Assembly: GCA_950061135.1 (NCBI GenBank)
Contig: CATLVU010000005.1
Span: 1 to 50,857, forward strand
DNA: 50,857 nucleotides
DNA from: an uncultured Oligoflexia bacterium
GTDB lineage: Bacteria > Bdellovibrionota > Bacteriovoracia > Bacteriovoracales > Bacteriovoracaceae
Reading direction: 5' to 3'
A program made the translations under genes and the position numbers. Below, in pieces: positions 39,432-50,026 of the stretch. Position 1 is the first letter of the stretch. Each line of letters begins with the position of its first letter. The notes beneath the pieces were generated by a model. The model had not been told where the DNA came from. It saw nothing but the letters and a program-made list of their open reading frames with translations, and ran no database searches.

Positions 39432-40349
39432 ATGGCATCAAAGCAAAAAAATAATACAGCATTAGGTAAAGGTATGAGTGCTTTATTGGGCGGAACAGGT
39501 GGTCCGATAGGGGCAACATCAAACTTAACCGACACAAAAACTCAGAATAAAGTAGAAACAGGTAACTTACTTGTACCTATTGAAAAAATTGCTACAAACA
39601 AAGCACAACCTAGAAAGATCTTCAAAGATAAGGAGCTGACTGAATTAGCTTCATCAATAAAAGAGAATGGGATAATTCAACCGATAACTGTTAAGCAAAT
39701 TGAAGGTGGAAAGTTTCAAATTATCGCAGGAGAGAGACGCTATAGAGCTTCAAAACTTGCAGGCCTAGATAAAGTACCAGTTATTGTTAAAAAAACACCA
39801 ACTCAGAAACAAGAATTGGTTATGGCCATTATAGAAAATGTTCAGAGAAGCGATCTAAATTGTATTGAAGAAGCCTTAGCTTATTATCAATTAATGTCAG
39901 AGTATGATTTAACTCAGGAAGAAGTTGCAACAAAGATTGGTAAAGAAAGATCAACAATTGCTAATTTTTTAAGGCTAATAAAGTTACCAAGGGTTGTCGT
40001 TCAAAGTTTACAAAAAGATGAGTTGAGCTTTGGTCATGGTAAAGTATTAGCAGGTATTAAAGAAGATGAGCTATGCAAAAGACTTGCGAGAAGAGCAGTT
40101 GATGAGGGCCTTTCCGTGCGAGAATTAGAAAAGCTAGCAAAATCATCTAGATTATCAACTAAAGCTGGAAACAAATCATCAAATAAGTTTTATGACGAAC
40201 GATTAGACTTTTTAAAGCAAAAGCTTGAAGGAGTAACTGGCTTTCATTTTAATTTAAAATCAAAAAATAACGGTGCTGGCGAAATTATGATAAAATTTAA
40301 TAATGAAGCCGAGCTTAACGATATTTATGATTATTTAATGAAAAAATAG
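39432..40349 (+). CDS. parB: Chromosome partition protein ParB (Spo0J)
   Basis: A 305-residue CTP-dependent DNA clamp that binds parS. After a Gly-rich N-terminal ParA-stimulating segment (LGKGMSALLGG) come the ParB/Srx domain with NKAQPRKIF and the CTP-binding GERRYRA, the linker ENVQRSDLNCIEEA, the helix-turn-helix TQEEVATKIGKERSTIANFLRL, and the C-terminal dimerisation domain. The start is the ATG at 39432, 11 bp after parA. Confidence 0.96.
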   Translation: MASKQKNNTALGKGMSALLGGTGGPIGATSNLTDTKTQNKVETGNLLVPIEKIATNKAQPRKIFKDKELTELASSIKENGIIQPITVKQIEGGKFQIIAGERRYRASKLAGLDKVPVIVKKTPTQKQELVMAIIENVQRSDLNCIEEALAYYQLMSEYDLTQEEVATKIGKERSTIANFLRLIKLPRVVVQSLQKDELSFGHGKVLAGIKEDELCKRLARRAVDEGLSVRELEKLAKSSRLSTKAGNKSSNKFYDERLDFLKQKLEGVTGFHFNLKSKNNGAGEIMIKFNNEAELNDIYDYLMKK

Positions 40350-40358
40350 AGGTTTATA

Positions 40359-40694
40359 TTGCAAAATCAAGGAAGAATATCAGCAATAATCGAGGAAGGT
40401 TGCCGCTTTGAAGGTAACTTGTCTTTCACAGGAACTGTTCGTATTGCAGGTACAGTTACCGGATCAATTTATTCAAATGACACATTAATTATTTCAGAAA
40501 CCGCTGTAATAAACTCTGATATAAATGCAAATATTGTAATAATCTCAGGAATGGTTACTGGTGATATTAAAGCTACCTCTCGAGTAGAAATTAAAAAACC
40601 CGCACGTTTTGAGGGCTCAATTACATCTCCCAGTTTAATAGTTGAAGAAGGCGTTATTTTTCATGGCGTCACCAAAATGAAAGACAAACATTAA
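40359..40694 (+). CDS. Bactofilin
   Basis: A 111-residue protein consisting of one beta-helical bactofilin domain: repeated short strands such as FTGTVRIAGTVTGSI, DTLIISETAVINSDI and VVISGMVTGDI-type turns. Bactofilins form nucleotide-free filaments that serve as scaffolds. In Myxococcus, bactofilins hold the ParABS machinery near the poles; the position 9 bp after parB suggests a similar link here. Start codon TTG with GAGG upstream. Confidence 0.92.
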   Translation: MQNQGRISAIIEEGCRFEGNLSFTGTVRIAGTVTGSIYSNDTLIISETAVINSDINANIVIISGMVTGDIKATSRVEIKKPARFEGSITSPSLIVEEGVIFHGVTKMKDKH

Positions 40695-40720
40695 TTCTTT
40701 TAAAAACGTAAGTTCTTACT

Positions 40721-40748
40721 TGACTATGTTTGCCCCGCAGAATATTCA
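40721..40748 (+). promoter_or_regulatory. Candidate promoter of the F1 atp operon
   Basis: TTGACT followed after 16 bases by TATTCA, about 40 bases before the b' gene. The -35 is good and the -10 is weak. The gap of 92 bp between bactofilin and the b' gene makes a promoter here plausible. Confidence 0.4.
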
Positions 40749-40786
40749 ATAACTTAAAATTTTCATAGCAGAAACAGGGAAATATA

Positions 40787-41227
40787 ATGGATATACTTCT
40801 GGATCTTGGGGCAGATTCGTCATTTATTAAGCAATTTATTCTTGTTGTTGTAATGTTTTTCTTAACGAAAAAACTTTTTCTTAGTCACCTTCAAAACATA
40901 ATTGAAACAAGAGAAGAAAAAACGGTAAAGTCGTTAAGTGACAACAATAGCAAAGAGCAAGAAGTTGAGAAGCTAAGCAAACAGTATCATGATGAGCTAG
41001 CAGGAAGCTTGAGAAAAATCAGAACTAAAACAGAAGATGAAAAAGCTGTTTTGGCTAAAGACTTTGATAAAAAATATCATGTTGAAGAGCAAAAAATAAA
41101 CGAAGAAGTACTTACAGCAAGAAAAAAGAGTGAAGAAGAATTAGCTAAAAAGAAAAGCGAAGTACTTTCTGGGGCGGACTCATTATCAAGTGAATTGTTA
41201 GGAAAATTGGTTGGAGGAAAACAGTAG
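40787..41227 (+). CDS. atpF': ATP synthase F0 subunit b'
   Basis: A 146-residue protein with one N-terminal membrane helix (FIKQFILVVVMFFLTKKLFL) and a long charged coiled coil with many Lys/Glu. It is the first of two b-type genes in a row, so it is taken as b', which pairs with b in the peripheral stalk. It begins the operon b'-b-delta-alpha-gamma-beta-epsilon. A GGGAAA sequence precedes the ATG. Confidence 0.86.
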   Translation: MDILLDLGADSSFIKQFILVVVMFFLTKKLFLSHLQNIIETREEKTVKSLSDNNSKEQEVEKLSKQYHDELAGSLRKIRTKTEDEKAVLAKDFDKKYHVEEQKINEEVLTARKKSEEELAKKKSEVLSGADSLSSELLGKLVGGKQ

Positions 41228-41754
41228 TGATAAAAATAGCTTTTTATATTTTAGTATTTTCTTCTCAAGCAATAGCAGCCGGTGGACATGGTTCACCTTT
41301 TGACTTACTTGCTCCAGCTGTAAACGTATTATTACTAGTTGGCTTTTTGATTTGGAAACTTAGAGGCCCTGTAAACAACTTTTTTAAGTCTAAGGCGGAA
41401 GAGGTTAAGCAAACCTTGGAAAAAGCAGAAATAAGAGCAAAGGAAGTTGAAAAGTTATACAGAGAACAAAAAGAGAAAATGGATAAACTTCCACAAGCGA
41501 TCACTGAAGCAGAACAAGAGTCGGTCGCGGAAGTTGCAAATTATAAAACTGAATTAGAAACAAACTTTAAAGAAAGACTTGAAGACTTAAATGACGAAGC
41601 AAAGGCAAAAATGAATGCTCAGCAGTCTGAAGCTTTAAGTGAACTTGAAGAACTGCTACTTAATGAAGTTATTGCAAAAACAAAAAACCAAATTACTTCT
41701 GATGCGCAATTAGCAAATAACGTTAATAAGAATTTATTAGAAGGGGCTAACTAG
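41227..41754 (+). CDS. atpF: ATP synthase F0 subunit b
   Basis: A 175-residue protein: a short signal-like N-terminus (ending IAAGG), a membrane helix (LLAPAVNVLLLVGFLIWKLRGPV) with the usual charge after it, then a coiled coil forming the stator stalk. It starts at a GTG that shares a G with the TAG stop of the b' gene; the next gene repeats the pattern. Confidence 0.92.
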   Translation: MIKIAFYILVFSSQAIAAGGHGSPFDLLAPAVNVLLLVGFLIWKLRGPVNNFFKSKAEEVKQTLEKAEIRAKEVEKLYREQKEKMDKLPQAITEAEQESVAEVANYKTELETNFKERLEDLNDEAKAKMNAQQSEALSELEELLLNEVIAKTKNQITSDAQLANNVNKNLLEGAN

Positions 41755-42293
41755 TGAAAGATAATAATACAGCAAAAGTTTATGCAAAAACTTTAGACCT
41801 TCTTGGACAAGAAAAAGGCGTCGACTTTGCAAAAGAGTTAACAACTTTAACAGAGGTAATCAACACTTCAAATGATCTAGAGAATGTAATGTTCTTAGAC
41901 GTATTTACTGTTGAAGAAAAGATAGCAGTTTTTAACGACATTGCTTCAAAGGTAAGTTTAAATCCTCTTGTTGCCTCAAGTGTGAAGTATTTAATCACAG
42001 AAAAAAGAATCTCTTTATTACCACTTATATTCAAAGAAATAGTTGTAATGGATGATGATAAAAAAGGTTTCTTAAGAGGAACAATCGAGGGAAGTTCTAG
42101 TCAAATTTCAGATGAAGAAGTTGCTAAACTTAAAAAGGCAATCACTTCTAAAGTAGGAAATAAAGAATTAAAACTTGATTACAAAGAAAATAAAAATATA
42201 ACGACTGGTTATAAAATAACAGTGGCTGATTACCAACTTGATGCAACTGTTGATAATCAATTACAAAACTTAAAACAAACTATTTTAAACTAA
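41754..42293 (+). CDS. atpH: ATP synthase F1 subunit delta
   Basis: A 179-residue protein linking the b stalk to the top of F1. The N-terminal helical domain starts with [11 protein letters not shown] and the C-terminal region has the family pattern [26 protein letters not shown]. The GTG start overlaps the TAG stop of atpF by one base. Confidence 0.9.
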   Translation: MKDNNTAKVYAKTLDLLGQEKGVDFAKELTTLTEVINTSNDLENVMFLDVFTVEEKIAVFNDIASKVSLNPLVASSVKYLITEKRISLLPLIFKEIVVMDDDKKGFLRGTIEGSSSQISDEEVAKLKKAITSKVGNKELKLDYKENKNITTGYKITVADYQLDATVDNQLQNLKQTILN

Positions 42294-42312
42294 TAAAATA
42301 AGGAAACGCTTA

Positions 42313-43824
42313 ATGAGCACGAACATTAGACCTGAAGAAATTACTAACATTATTAAAGAAAGAATTGCGAACTTCGAAACAAGATTAGATGTTAACGAAG
42401 TTGGTACAGTCCTGACTATTGGTGATGGTGTTGCCAGAGTATTTGGATTAAAAAACGTACTTGCTGGAGAGCTTGTTGAGTTTGAAAACGGTGTTAAAGG
42501 AATGGTTTTAAACCTTGAATCTAACAACGTTGGTGTTGCAGTACTTGGTGAAGGCTCAGGTATTAAAGAAGGTTCAACAGTTAAGAGAACAGAATCAATT
42601 GTTCAGGTACCAGTTGGTGATGCATTACTTGGTAGAGTTGTGAATGCTATTGGTGAGCCAATTGATGGCCAAGGTGAAATCAAAGCAACTGAAATGAGAA
42701 ATATTGAGATTAAAGCTCCTGGTATTATCAAAAGAAAGCCAGTACATGAGCCGGTACAAACTGGTGTAAAAGCGATCGATTCGATGATTCCAATTGGAAG
42801 AGGGCAAAGAGAGCTTATTATTGGTGACAGAAAGACAGGTAAAACAGCAGTTGCAATTGATACAATTATCAATCAAAAAGGAAAAGATGTTGTTTGTATT
42901 TATGTAGCTGTAGGACAAAAACAATCTACGGTTAGACAAGTATATCAAAAACTAAAAGAAGCTGGAGCTTTAGATTATACAATTATCGTTTCTGCGACTG
43001 CATCTCACTCTGCACCTCTTCAGTACATTGCTCCTTATAGTGGTTGTACAATGGGTGAGTTTTATAGAGACAATGGTAAGCACGCAGTTATCGTTTATGA
43101 CGATTTAACAAAACAAGCTCAAGCATATAGACAACTATCATTACTACTTAGAAGACCACCAGGGCGTGAAGCATTCCCTGGGGATGTATTTTATGTTCAC
43201 TCTAGACTTTTAGAAAGAGCAGCAAAAATGAGTGATGATGCGGGAGCTGGTTCATTAACTGCTCTTCCAATTATTGAAACTCAAGAAGGTGACGTTTCGG
43301 CATATATTCCTACAAACGTTATTTCAATTACAGACGGTCAGATTTATCTTGAATCAGATTTATTTAACGCTGGTGTTAGACCTGCCGTTAACGTTGGTAT
43401 CTCAGTATCAAGGGTTGGAGGATCTGCACAAATTAAAGGTATGAAAAAAGTTTCTGGTACATTAAGACTAGACCTTGCTCAATATAGAGAACTTGCAGCA
43501 TTCTCTCAGTTTGCTTCAGACCTAGATGAAGCAACAAGAAGACAGCTTGAAAGAGGTGAAAGACTTGTTGAGCTTTTAAAACAAGCACAATATTCTCCGT
43601 ACGATGTTGAGGATCAAGTAATTTCAATTTACGCTGGAACAAAAGGTTACTTTGATAAAGTGCCTAAGGATAAAGTTCAAGAAGCTGAAGCAGGTTTGAT
43701 TGCCCATATCACAAATAAGCACTCAGATATTAGAGATAGCATTTCTAAAGAAAAAGTAATTACTGGTGATAATGAAACAAAACTTGTGGAAGTAATTAAA
43801 ACTTATATTGAGACTAACTACTAA
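42313..43824 (+). CDS. atpA: ATP synthase F1 subunit alpha
   Basis: A 503-residue non-catalytic nucleotide-binding subunit. It has the P-loop [14 protein letters not shown] near residue 170, and the signature [17 protein letters not shown]. Length is normal. It follows atpH by 19 bp with an AAGGAA Shine-Dalgarno sequence. Confidence 0.98.
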   Translation: MSTNIRPEEITNIIKERIANFETRLDVNEVGTVLTIGDGVARVFGLKNVLAGELVEFENGVKGMVLNLESNNVGVAVLGEGSGIKEGSTVKRTESIVQVPVGDALLGRVVNAIGEPIDGQGEIKATEMRNIEIKAPGIIKRKPVHEPVQTGVKAIDSMIPIGRGQRELIIGDRKTGKTAVAIDTIINQKGKDVVCIYVAVGQKQSTVRQVYQKLKEAGALDYTIIVSATASHSAPLQYIAPYSGCTMGEFYRDNGKHAVIVYDDLTKQAQAYRQLSLLLRRPPGREAFPGDVFYVHSRLLERAAKMSDDAGAGSLTALPIIETQEGDVSAYIPTNVISITDGQIYLESDLFNAGVRPAVNVGISVSRVGGSAQIKGMKKVSGTLRLDLAQYRELAAFSQFASDLDEATRRQLERGERLVELLKQAQYSPYDVEDQVISIYAGTKGYFDKVPKDKVQEAEAGLIAHITNKHSDIRDSISKEKVITGDNETKLVEVIKTYIETNY

Positions 43825-43845
43825 GCGATTATAAAAGAGTTTTAA

Positions 43846-44715
43846 ATGGCAAATATAAAAGATCTTAAAAAGAGAATTAAAAGTACTAAAAGTACTTTAA
43901 AAATTACGAGTGCGATGAAACTCGTTTCTGCCGCTAAACTTTCTAAAGCACAATCAAGAATTCAAGGTTTCAAGCCGTATTCAAATGAGCTTGAGCAAAC
44001 TGTTAAGCTTGCTTCTGCCTTAGCCGAAAATTATAAACACCAATATTTAGAAGAAAAAGAAGATGGAAAAAAAGAAATCCTTCTTGTGATCTCTTCTAAT
44101 AAAGGTTTATGTGGTGGATATAATTCTCAATTATACAAAAAAGTAAAAGCTTTCTTACCAACTAAAGAAGACGTAGATGTTTATTTTATTGGTAGAAAAG
44201 TAGAAGAGCTTTTAAAAAGAGATAGTGTTTTTGGTGTGAAAAAGTTTGCATACGAAAAAAATGATCCAGAATACTCTGAGGCAAGAGAAATCATAGAAGA
44301 GCTTGCTCAGAAATTTATTAATGGCGAAGTATCAAAAATACATGTTGCCTATAATTCTTTTATTTCTGCGATTGAGTTTGAGCCAAGAGTTCAGCAAGTA
44401 CTACCTGTGAGTTTATCAGAGTCAGAAAAAGAAGCCTTGCTTAAAGAATTTCCAGTAGATTTTCTATACGAGCCTGGTGCAACTGAAATATTAGATGAAT
44501 TGATACCAGAGGTATTAAATACAAGTGTATTTACTTATATGCTTGATGCGATCGCAGCGGAACATGCGACGAGAATGACTGCAATGGATAATGCGACTAA
44601 AAACTCGAAAGAGATGATTAGAAACTTAACATTAACTATGAATAAACTTAGACAGGCGGCAATTACAACTGAATTAACAGAAATTGTTTCAGGTGCCGAG
44701 TCATTAAACGCTTAA
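43846..44715 (+). CDS. atpG: ATP synthase F1 subunit gamma
   Basis: A 289-residue central rotor shaft. The N-terminal helix (IKDLKKRIKSTKSTLKITSA) and C-terminal helix (MDNATKNSKEMI) form the antiparallel coiled coil, with the Rossmann-like middle carrying SSNKGLCGGYN. Normal length and position between atpA and atpD. Confidence 0.97.
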   Translation: MANIKDLKKRIKSTKSTLKITSAMKLVSAAKLSKAQSRIQGFKPYSNELEQTVKLASALAENYKHQYLEEKEDGKKEILLVISSNKGLCGGYNSQLYKKVKAFLPTKEDVDVYFIGRKVEELLKRDSVFGVKKFAYEKNDPEYSEAREIIEELAQKFINGEVSKIHVAYNSFISAIEFEPRVQQVLPVSLSESEKEALLKEFPVDFLYEPGATEILDELIPEVLNTSVFTYMLDAIAAEHATRMTAMDNATKNSKEMIRNLTLTMNKLRQAAITTELTEIVSGAESLNA

Positions 44716-44726
44716 GGAGCAAATAG

Positions 44727-46142
<1,416 letters not shown>

Positions 46143-46144
46143 AC

Positions 46145-46393
46145 ATGAGTAATTTCAGTTTAGATATTTATACTCCCAATGGAGTTTTAGTAAGGGGTCA
46201 CAATTGTGACTCCCTACAAATACCTACAAGTGAGGGTGAAATAACAGTTCTTAAGGGGCATACTCATATTATAAGTAAACTAGCTCCTGGGAAAATTGTT
46301 GCTCACTCAGCAGCAGGTAAAGAGACCTTCAAAGTTTCAGAGGGTATTAGTAAAGTATTTGGTTCAAAAGTTACAATAATGAGTCAGTCTTAA
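46145..46393 (+). CDS. atpC: ATP synthase F1 subunit epsilon, short form
   Basis: Only 82 residues: the N-terminal beta-sandwich (FSLDIYTPNGVL, PTSEGEITVLKGHTHIISKLAPG) is present, but the C-terminal two-helix domain found in E. coli epsilon (about 139 residues) is missing. The stop is clean and is followed by a palindrome, so it looks like a natural short form. Without the helices it can still join gamma to the c ring but cannot give the classic epsilon inhibition. Confidence 0.92.
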   Translation: MSNFSLDIYTPNGVLVRGHNCDSLQIPTSEGEITVLKGHTHIISKLAPGKIVAHSAAGKETFKVSEGISKVFGSKVTIMSQS

Positions 46394-46414
46394 TTGGTTC
46401 TATAGGACCAATTT
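46393..46414. repeat. Fifth palindrome of the GGTYCTAT family, possible terminator
   Basis: GGTTCTATAGGACC (46396-46409) starts two bases after the atpC stop codon and matches the four palindromes in mnmE. Flanking AATT on both sides extends it to 22 bp with one mismatched pair. It is followed by TTTTG, so it may act as a weak terminator of the atp operon, but its relation to the mnmE copies suggests a shared element. Confidence 0.75.
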
Positions 46415-46499
46415 TGACTACTCATCAAAAAAATCGTCATTGATTATTCTTAAAATGCTCTAGAGTATTCACAAACTTATCATTATCGCTTGCCTAGTG

Positions 46500-46527
46500 T
46501 TGGAAAAAATCTAATTTCACTTACAAT
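46500..46527 (+). promoter_or_regulatory. Candidate promoter of the 718-residue protein gene
   Basis: TTGGAA (46500-46505), 16 bases, TACAAT (46522-46527). The -10 box ends eight bases before the ATG at 46536 and no Shine-Dalgarno sequence is present, so a very short or absent leader is predicted. Confidence 0.45.
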
Positions 46528-46535
46528 AAAGTGAT

Positions 46536-48692
46536 ATGAAGAAATTCTTAGTTATAAATTTTTTAGTATGTATAGGACTCGTCGCTGCGATAAAAACTGC
46601 AGTAGACAGTGCTTTTGTAGTTCATACTAATGAGATCAGAATTTCTGAGATAATCCTGCCTTCAGTTGATCCAGAACTAATTTTAGATGATGAACAATTA
46701 AGTGAACTTGATTTTCAAATAGATCAATTTTCACCATCATCAAATATTGTTGCTGAGACTGAAAACACTCCGCAGGTTGACTTTGCTAAGGTGGCAAAAA
46801 AGCAAATTCATTTAAATGAAACAGCTTTAAAAACAGCTTCTCACACAAAAGAGATAGAGAAAGGTTCAATTGAGCAAATTGAATTAGAGTTATCCTACAG
46901 TGAAGTAAGTGAGCCAAAACTAGAAAGTCTAAACAAAATTAAGCAAATTGCTTGGAGTGAACAATTTAATGAAGTGGGTATCGAGATTGAAATGGAGTCT
47001 CGTGCAATTGCTTTTGATTCATCACAAATTAATGATGTGGTTAAGCTAGAGCAAGCGGCAGTAAAAGAAACGAAGACAGAGCAAGTTAAAGTAGAAAAAA
47101 AGTTACAGGTAGCTCAAATACAAGAAAATAAAAAAGAAGATATAAGTTTAGAAGAAGAACAAAAAAGCAATGAAGAAATCGTTTATTATGATTATGCAGA
47201 AAAAGCGAATATAAAAAACGAGTCTGATCTTGATGCGGTAATTGAAGAGAGAATCCAAAACTTTCAATTAGAAAAAGAAAGAATTGAACAAGATGCTCTA
47301 AAAAAACAAAAAACAATTACACATGGATCAAAAATAATTGAAGAAGAAATAATTGAGCAGGTAGTTTCTACAGAGCAAGCAAAACAAATAGATTTTAAAA
47401 AGTCTAAAAAAAGAAATAACAAAGAAAGAAGCTCTGAGGAAAGAATACAAAAATCTGGAGAGGGTAACTCAAACGGGTTTATAGGAACAGAAGAACCAGA
47501 AGTTAAAGATCAGGTATGTTTTGAAGAAAATGGTACTAGTAATAAAATATACTCAGGATCAACAAGAATAAAATTTCAATCTATAAATTATCAAAATCTT
47601 TATTCTGATGTTTATGATTATGAACTCAGAATGGAAGATGATATTGATGAGTCATATAATGCAGATGAAAAAGGTGCGGTAATATTAAAGTATGATTTGA
47701 ATACTCAATTTGCCTCAAGAAGAATTACGGTTTTTCACAAGGATCATATTCCATTAAAAACAGAACTTAGATTGAGCGAAGGAAAAAACAATATTTCTCT
47801 ACCATTAATAGATAATTATACAATGAGAGATATAGTTCAAGATCACAGAATAACTAGGGACAGTCATCTATTATTAGAACTCTCTGGCCTGGTTGAAGAT
47901 GCTGAGCTTGATGCAAATATTGCTTATGATCACAAATTATTTATAAATGATAAATTTGAAGTAGTTGATCGTAATTATTCTGACTACTCATATATCTTAT
48001 TCCTAGGAGTAGAGGCTGGAAACGGCATTTTAAATATTAAAGATTCGCATAATAATATTGTAAGTAAAATAGTTCATGTATCAGAAAACGCGGTATTATT
48101 TGAGGCAACAGATATTGATACTATTAGCAGAGCAAAGGTTGCTTTTTTCGAAGAAGCTCCATTATCAAAATGTAAGGCCATGATAAATATCGAAAAAGAT
48201 GATTTGGCATCGTTTAGCTCAGAACCGAAAATGTCTAAGAACTCTTTAAATACAATAGGAATATTTGGAGAAAGAGTATTTAAAAATACGAGAAACTACT
48301 ACGAATTAAAGCATTTAACAGAAAGTATATTTGTAGGGAAAAGTAGAACAAATAAAAATATAATAATACCTAGTGAAGATTATATCCAAGAGGTACTGGC
48401 GCAGTTTAGTTTTGCCAATGCTTCAAACTCTTGCTTAGTACAAGTTAACTTAACTAAGTCTGCAAAAGAATTCTATGTAAATGGTATAGCGGAACGAGGA
48501 ATGAGGTTAGATGCCAAAATCCTAGATACAGATGGATTGTTCTATGAAGAGCTCGGTGAGAATTCAAACAGAATATTTTTCTCTGGAGATACTCAAGGTA
48601 TCTTAAATATAAAAATAAAATATGTGGATGGAAGCTCTGACTACCTACAGACATATTGTTCAAATGCTACTTACTTAGTTGAGCAATTATAA
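46536..48692 (+). CDS. Exported hypothetical protein, 718 aa
   Basis: The product has an N-terminal hydrophobic segment (residues 4-19, signal peptide or anchor). A long acidic/Lys-rich region up to about 320 is probably coiled coil or disordered (for example EERIQNFQLEKERIEQDALKK). It is followed by a beta-rich C-terminal half with Tyr/Asp/Asn-rich strands and four Cys residues. No enzyme motif or known family is seen. The layout of an anchor, a long stalk and a beta-rich head suggests a cell-envelope or surface protein. It is alone in its unit and converges on the lytic transglycosylase gene with a 2-bp gap. Confidence 0.72.
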   Translation: MKKFLVINFLVCIGLVAAIKTAVDSAFVVHTNEIRISEIILPSVDPELILDDEQLSELDFQIDQFSPSSNIVAETENTPQVDFAKVAKKQIHLNETALKTASHTKEIEKGSIEQIELELSYSEVSEPKLESLNKIKQIAWSEQFNEVGIEIEMESRAIAFDSSQINDVVKLEQAAVKETKTEQVKVEKKLQVAQIQENKKEDISLEEEQKSNEEIVYYDYAEKANIKNESDLDAVIEERIQNFQLEKERIEQDALKKQKTITHGSKIIEEEIIEQVVSTEQAKQIDFKKSKKRNNKERSSEERIQKSGEGNSNGFIGTEEPEVKDQVCFEENGTSNKIYSGSTRIKFQSINYQNLYSDVYDYELRMEDDIDESYNADEKGAVILKYDLNTQFASRRITVFHKDHIPLKTELRLSEGKNNISLPLIDNYTMRDIVQDHRITRDSHLLLELSGLVEDAELDANIAYDHKLFINDKFEVVDRNYSDYSYILFLGVEAGNGILNIKDSHNNIVSKIVHVSENAVLFEATDIDTISRAKVAFFEEAPLSKCKAMINIEKDDLASFSSEPKMSKNSLNTIGIFGERVFKNTRNYYELKHLTESIFVGKSRTNKNIIIPSEDYIQEVLAQFSFANASNSCLVQVNLTKSAKEFYVNGIAERGMRLDAKILDTDGLFYEELGENSNRIFFSGDTQGILNIKIKYVDGSSDYLQTYCSNATYLVEQL

Positions 48693-48694
48693 AA

Positions 48695-50026
48695 TCAATT
48701 TCTACAAGGTTTTAATTTAATTTTCTTTTTAAAGTCACTAACTCGAGTAAACCGATATATATCAGGCGGTATTAATGTGTACCTTTTTTTTGTCAAAGGA
48801 ACATGAGAAGCAATAATAATGCCTCTTGGATATTCAAGCTCTAATTCTAAATGCTGATTTAAATCTTCTACAAGCTCTGGCTTGTCAAAAGCTTTGAAAA
48901 AACTCTTTGGCTTTAATGAACAATTAGTGAAATAAAAGTATAAATTCGAGTGATGATCAAATTTATGTTTACTAAAAATTAAGTTTGAATATTCAACTGT
49001 GTGAACCAGCGCTAAAAACTCTGTATAAAAATTAAAGGCAGCAAAGCCTAGCGAGTCACTTTTGTTAAACTTTATTAAACCTTCTAGAGATTGTTGATTT
49101 TTAGGAACATTCTTTAGTTGTTTGCGAACTCTTTGAATACCAGAGTTATAGGCAGTTAGCGCTAGTCCCCAGTTTTTAAAAAAGCGATAATTCTGTCTTA
49201 GTATTTCAAATGCACCTAAGGTGGAAATAGGTATACTTTTTTCATATTGAATATTTTTATCTTTTGGAAAAAGAATGGCCCCAATATAAGGCATGATTTG
49301 CCAAATACCCTTTGCATCTACAATAGAGACCGCATCTGGGTTAAATCGAGACTCTAGAATTGAAAGCGCCACAATTTCTGACGGTAGAGAAAAATCTTTT
49401 GTTAGTTTGTTGAAAATAAGTTGATAACCCTCAAGATTATTTACTGCGAGTTGGATATGATCTCTTAGACCCGTCTGTGTTCTAAGTTCCTCGGACAATG
49501 TGAGTAGAGTTTTCTTTTTTGGAATCTTCCCAAAATAATCTATGAGTGTTTTCTTTAAGCTTTTATTCGTAATGTTTTTTCCTGCTGCAATTTTTTCGAG
49601 GTCATTTTTTATTTGAAGGAGCTTAACACCTGCTAAATGATTTTGAACTTTAACTCTATCAAAGTCATCTGGGTAAATTTTATGGAGAAAATCAAAGTTC
49701 AAAGTAGTGTAAACGAGGCCGGGATTTCCTTTGTCGTGAATCAAAACTTCTGATTGATCATATTGAGTGTAAACATGAAACCAAAAGTTAACAGACTTTT
49801 TAAAAAAATCAGAATACGCAAACTCTTTAGGTATTTTATTTTGAGAGTCGGTTAAAACTTGAGTAATAATATTCTTTGAAGACTTAGTGTGTGCTATATC
49901 GACTTTTGTTAATAGGTGTTCACTGTTTTTTTGTAGCTCAAAAATTTTTTGACTAAAGATCATGCTGGGTTCATCAGCATGAAGGGTAATTGTGGAAAAA
50001 AATAATACAATAAAAAAGATCTTCAT
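48695..50026 (-). CDS. Exported lytic transglycosylase (SLT/MltD type)
   Basis: A 443-residue protein with a signal peptide (first 17 residues, ending LHA). The SLT domain lies at about 205-345: catalytic Glu225 in LSILESRFNPDAVS, GIWQIMPYIG and LALTAYNSGIQRV. It should cut the MurNAc-GlcNAc bond of peptidoglycan with formation of the anhydro product in the periplasm. No LysM domain is seen. The ATG shares one base with the stop of the patatin-like gene (TAATG), so the two are coupled. Confidence 0.9.
   Translation of the reverse strand: MKIFFIVLFFSTITLHADEPSMIFSQKIFELQKNSEHLLTKVDIAHTKSSKNIITQVLTDSQNKIPKEFAYSDFFKKSVNFWFHVYTQYDQSEVLIHDKGNPGLVYTTLNFDFLHKIYPDDFDRVKVQNHLAGVKLLQIKNDLEKIAAGKNITNKSLKKTLIDYFGKIPKKKTLLTLSEELRTQTGLRDHIQLAVNNLEGYQLIFNKLTKDFSLPSEIVALSILESRFNPDAVSIVDAKGIWQIMPYIGAILFPKDKNIQYEKSIPISTLGAFEILRQNYRFFKNWGLALTAYNSGIQRVRKQLKNVPKNQQSLEGLIKFNKSDSLGFAAFNFYTEFLALVHTVEYSNLIFSKHKFDHHSNLYFYFTNCSLKPKSFFKAFDKPELVEDLNQHLELELEYPRGIIIASHVPLTKKRYTLIPPDIYRFTRVSDFKKKIKLKPCRN

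Noticed and set aside
39495-39515. A sixth GGTYCTAT palindrome in the start of parB
   Set aside because: GGTCCGATAGGGGC differs from the family at three positions and has lost the dyad; it simply codes for Gly-Pro-Ile-Gly.
42285-43642. Several minus-strand reading frames opposite atpA
   Set aside because: They are shadows of the strongly conserved atpA gene and have no start signals.
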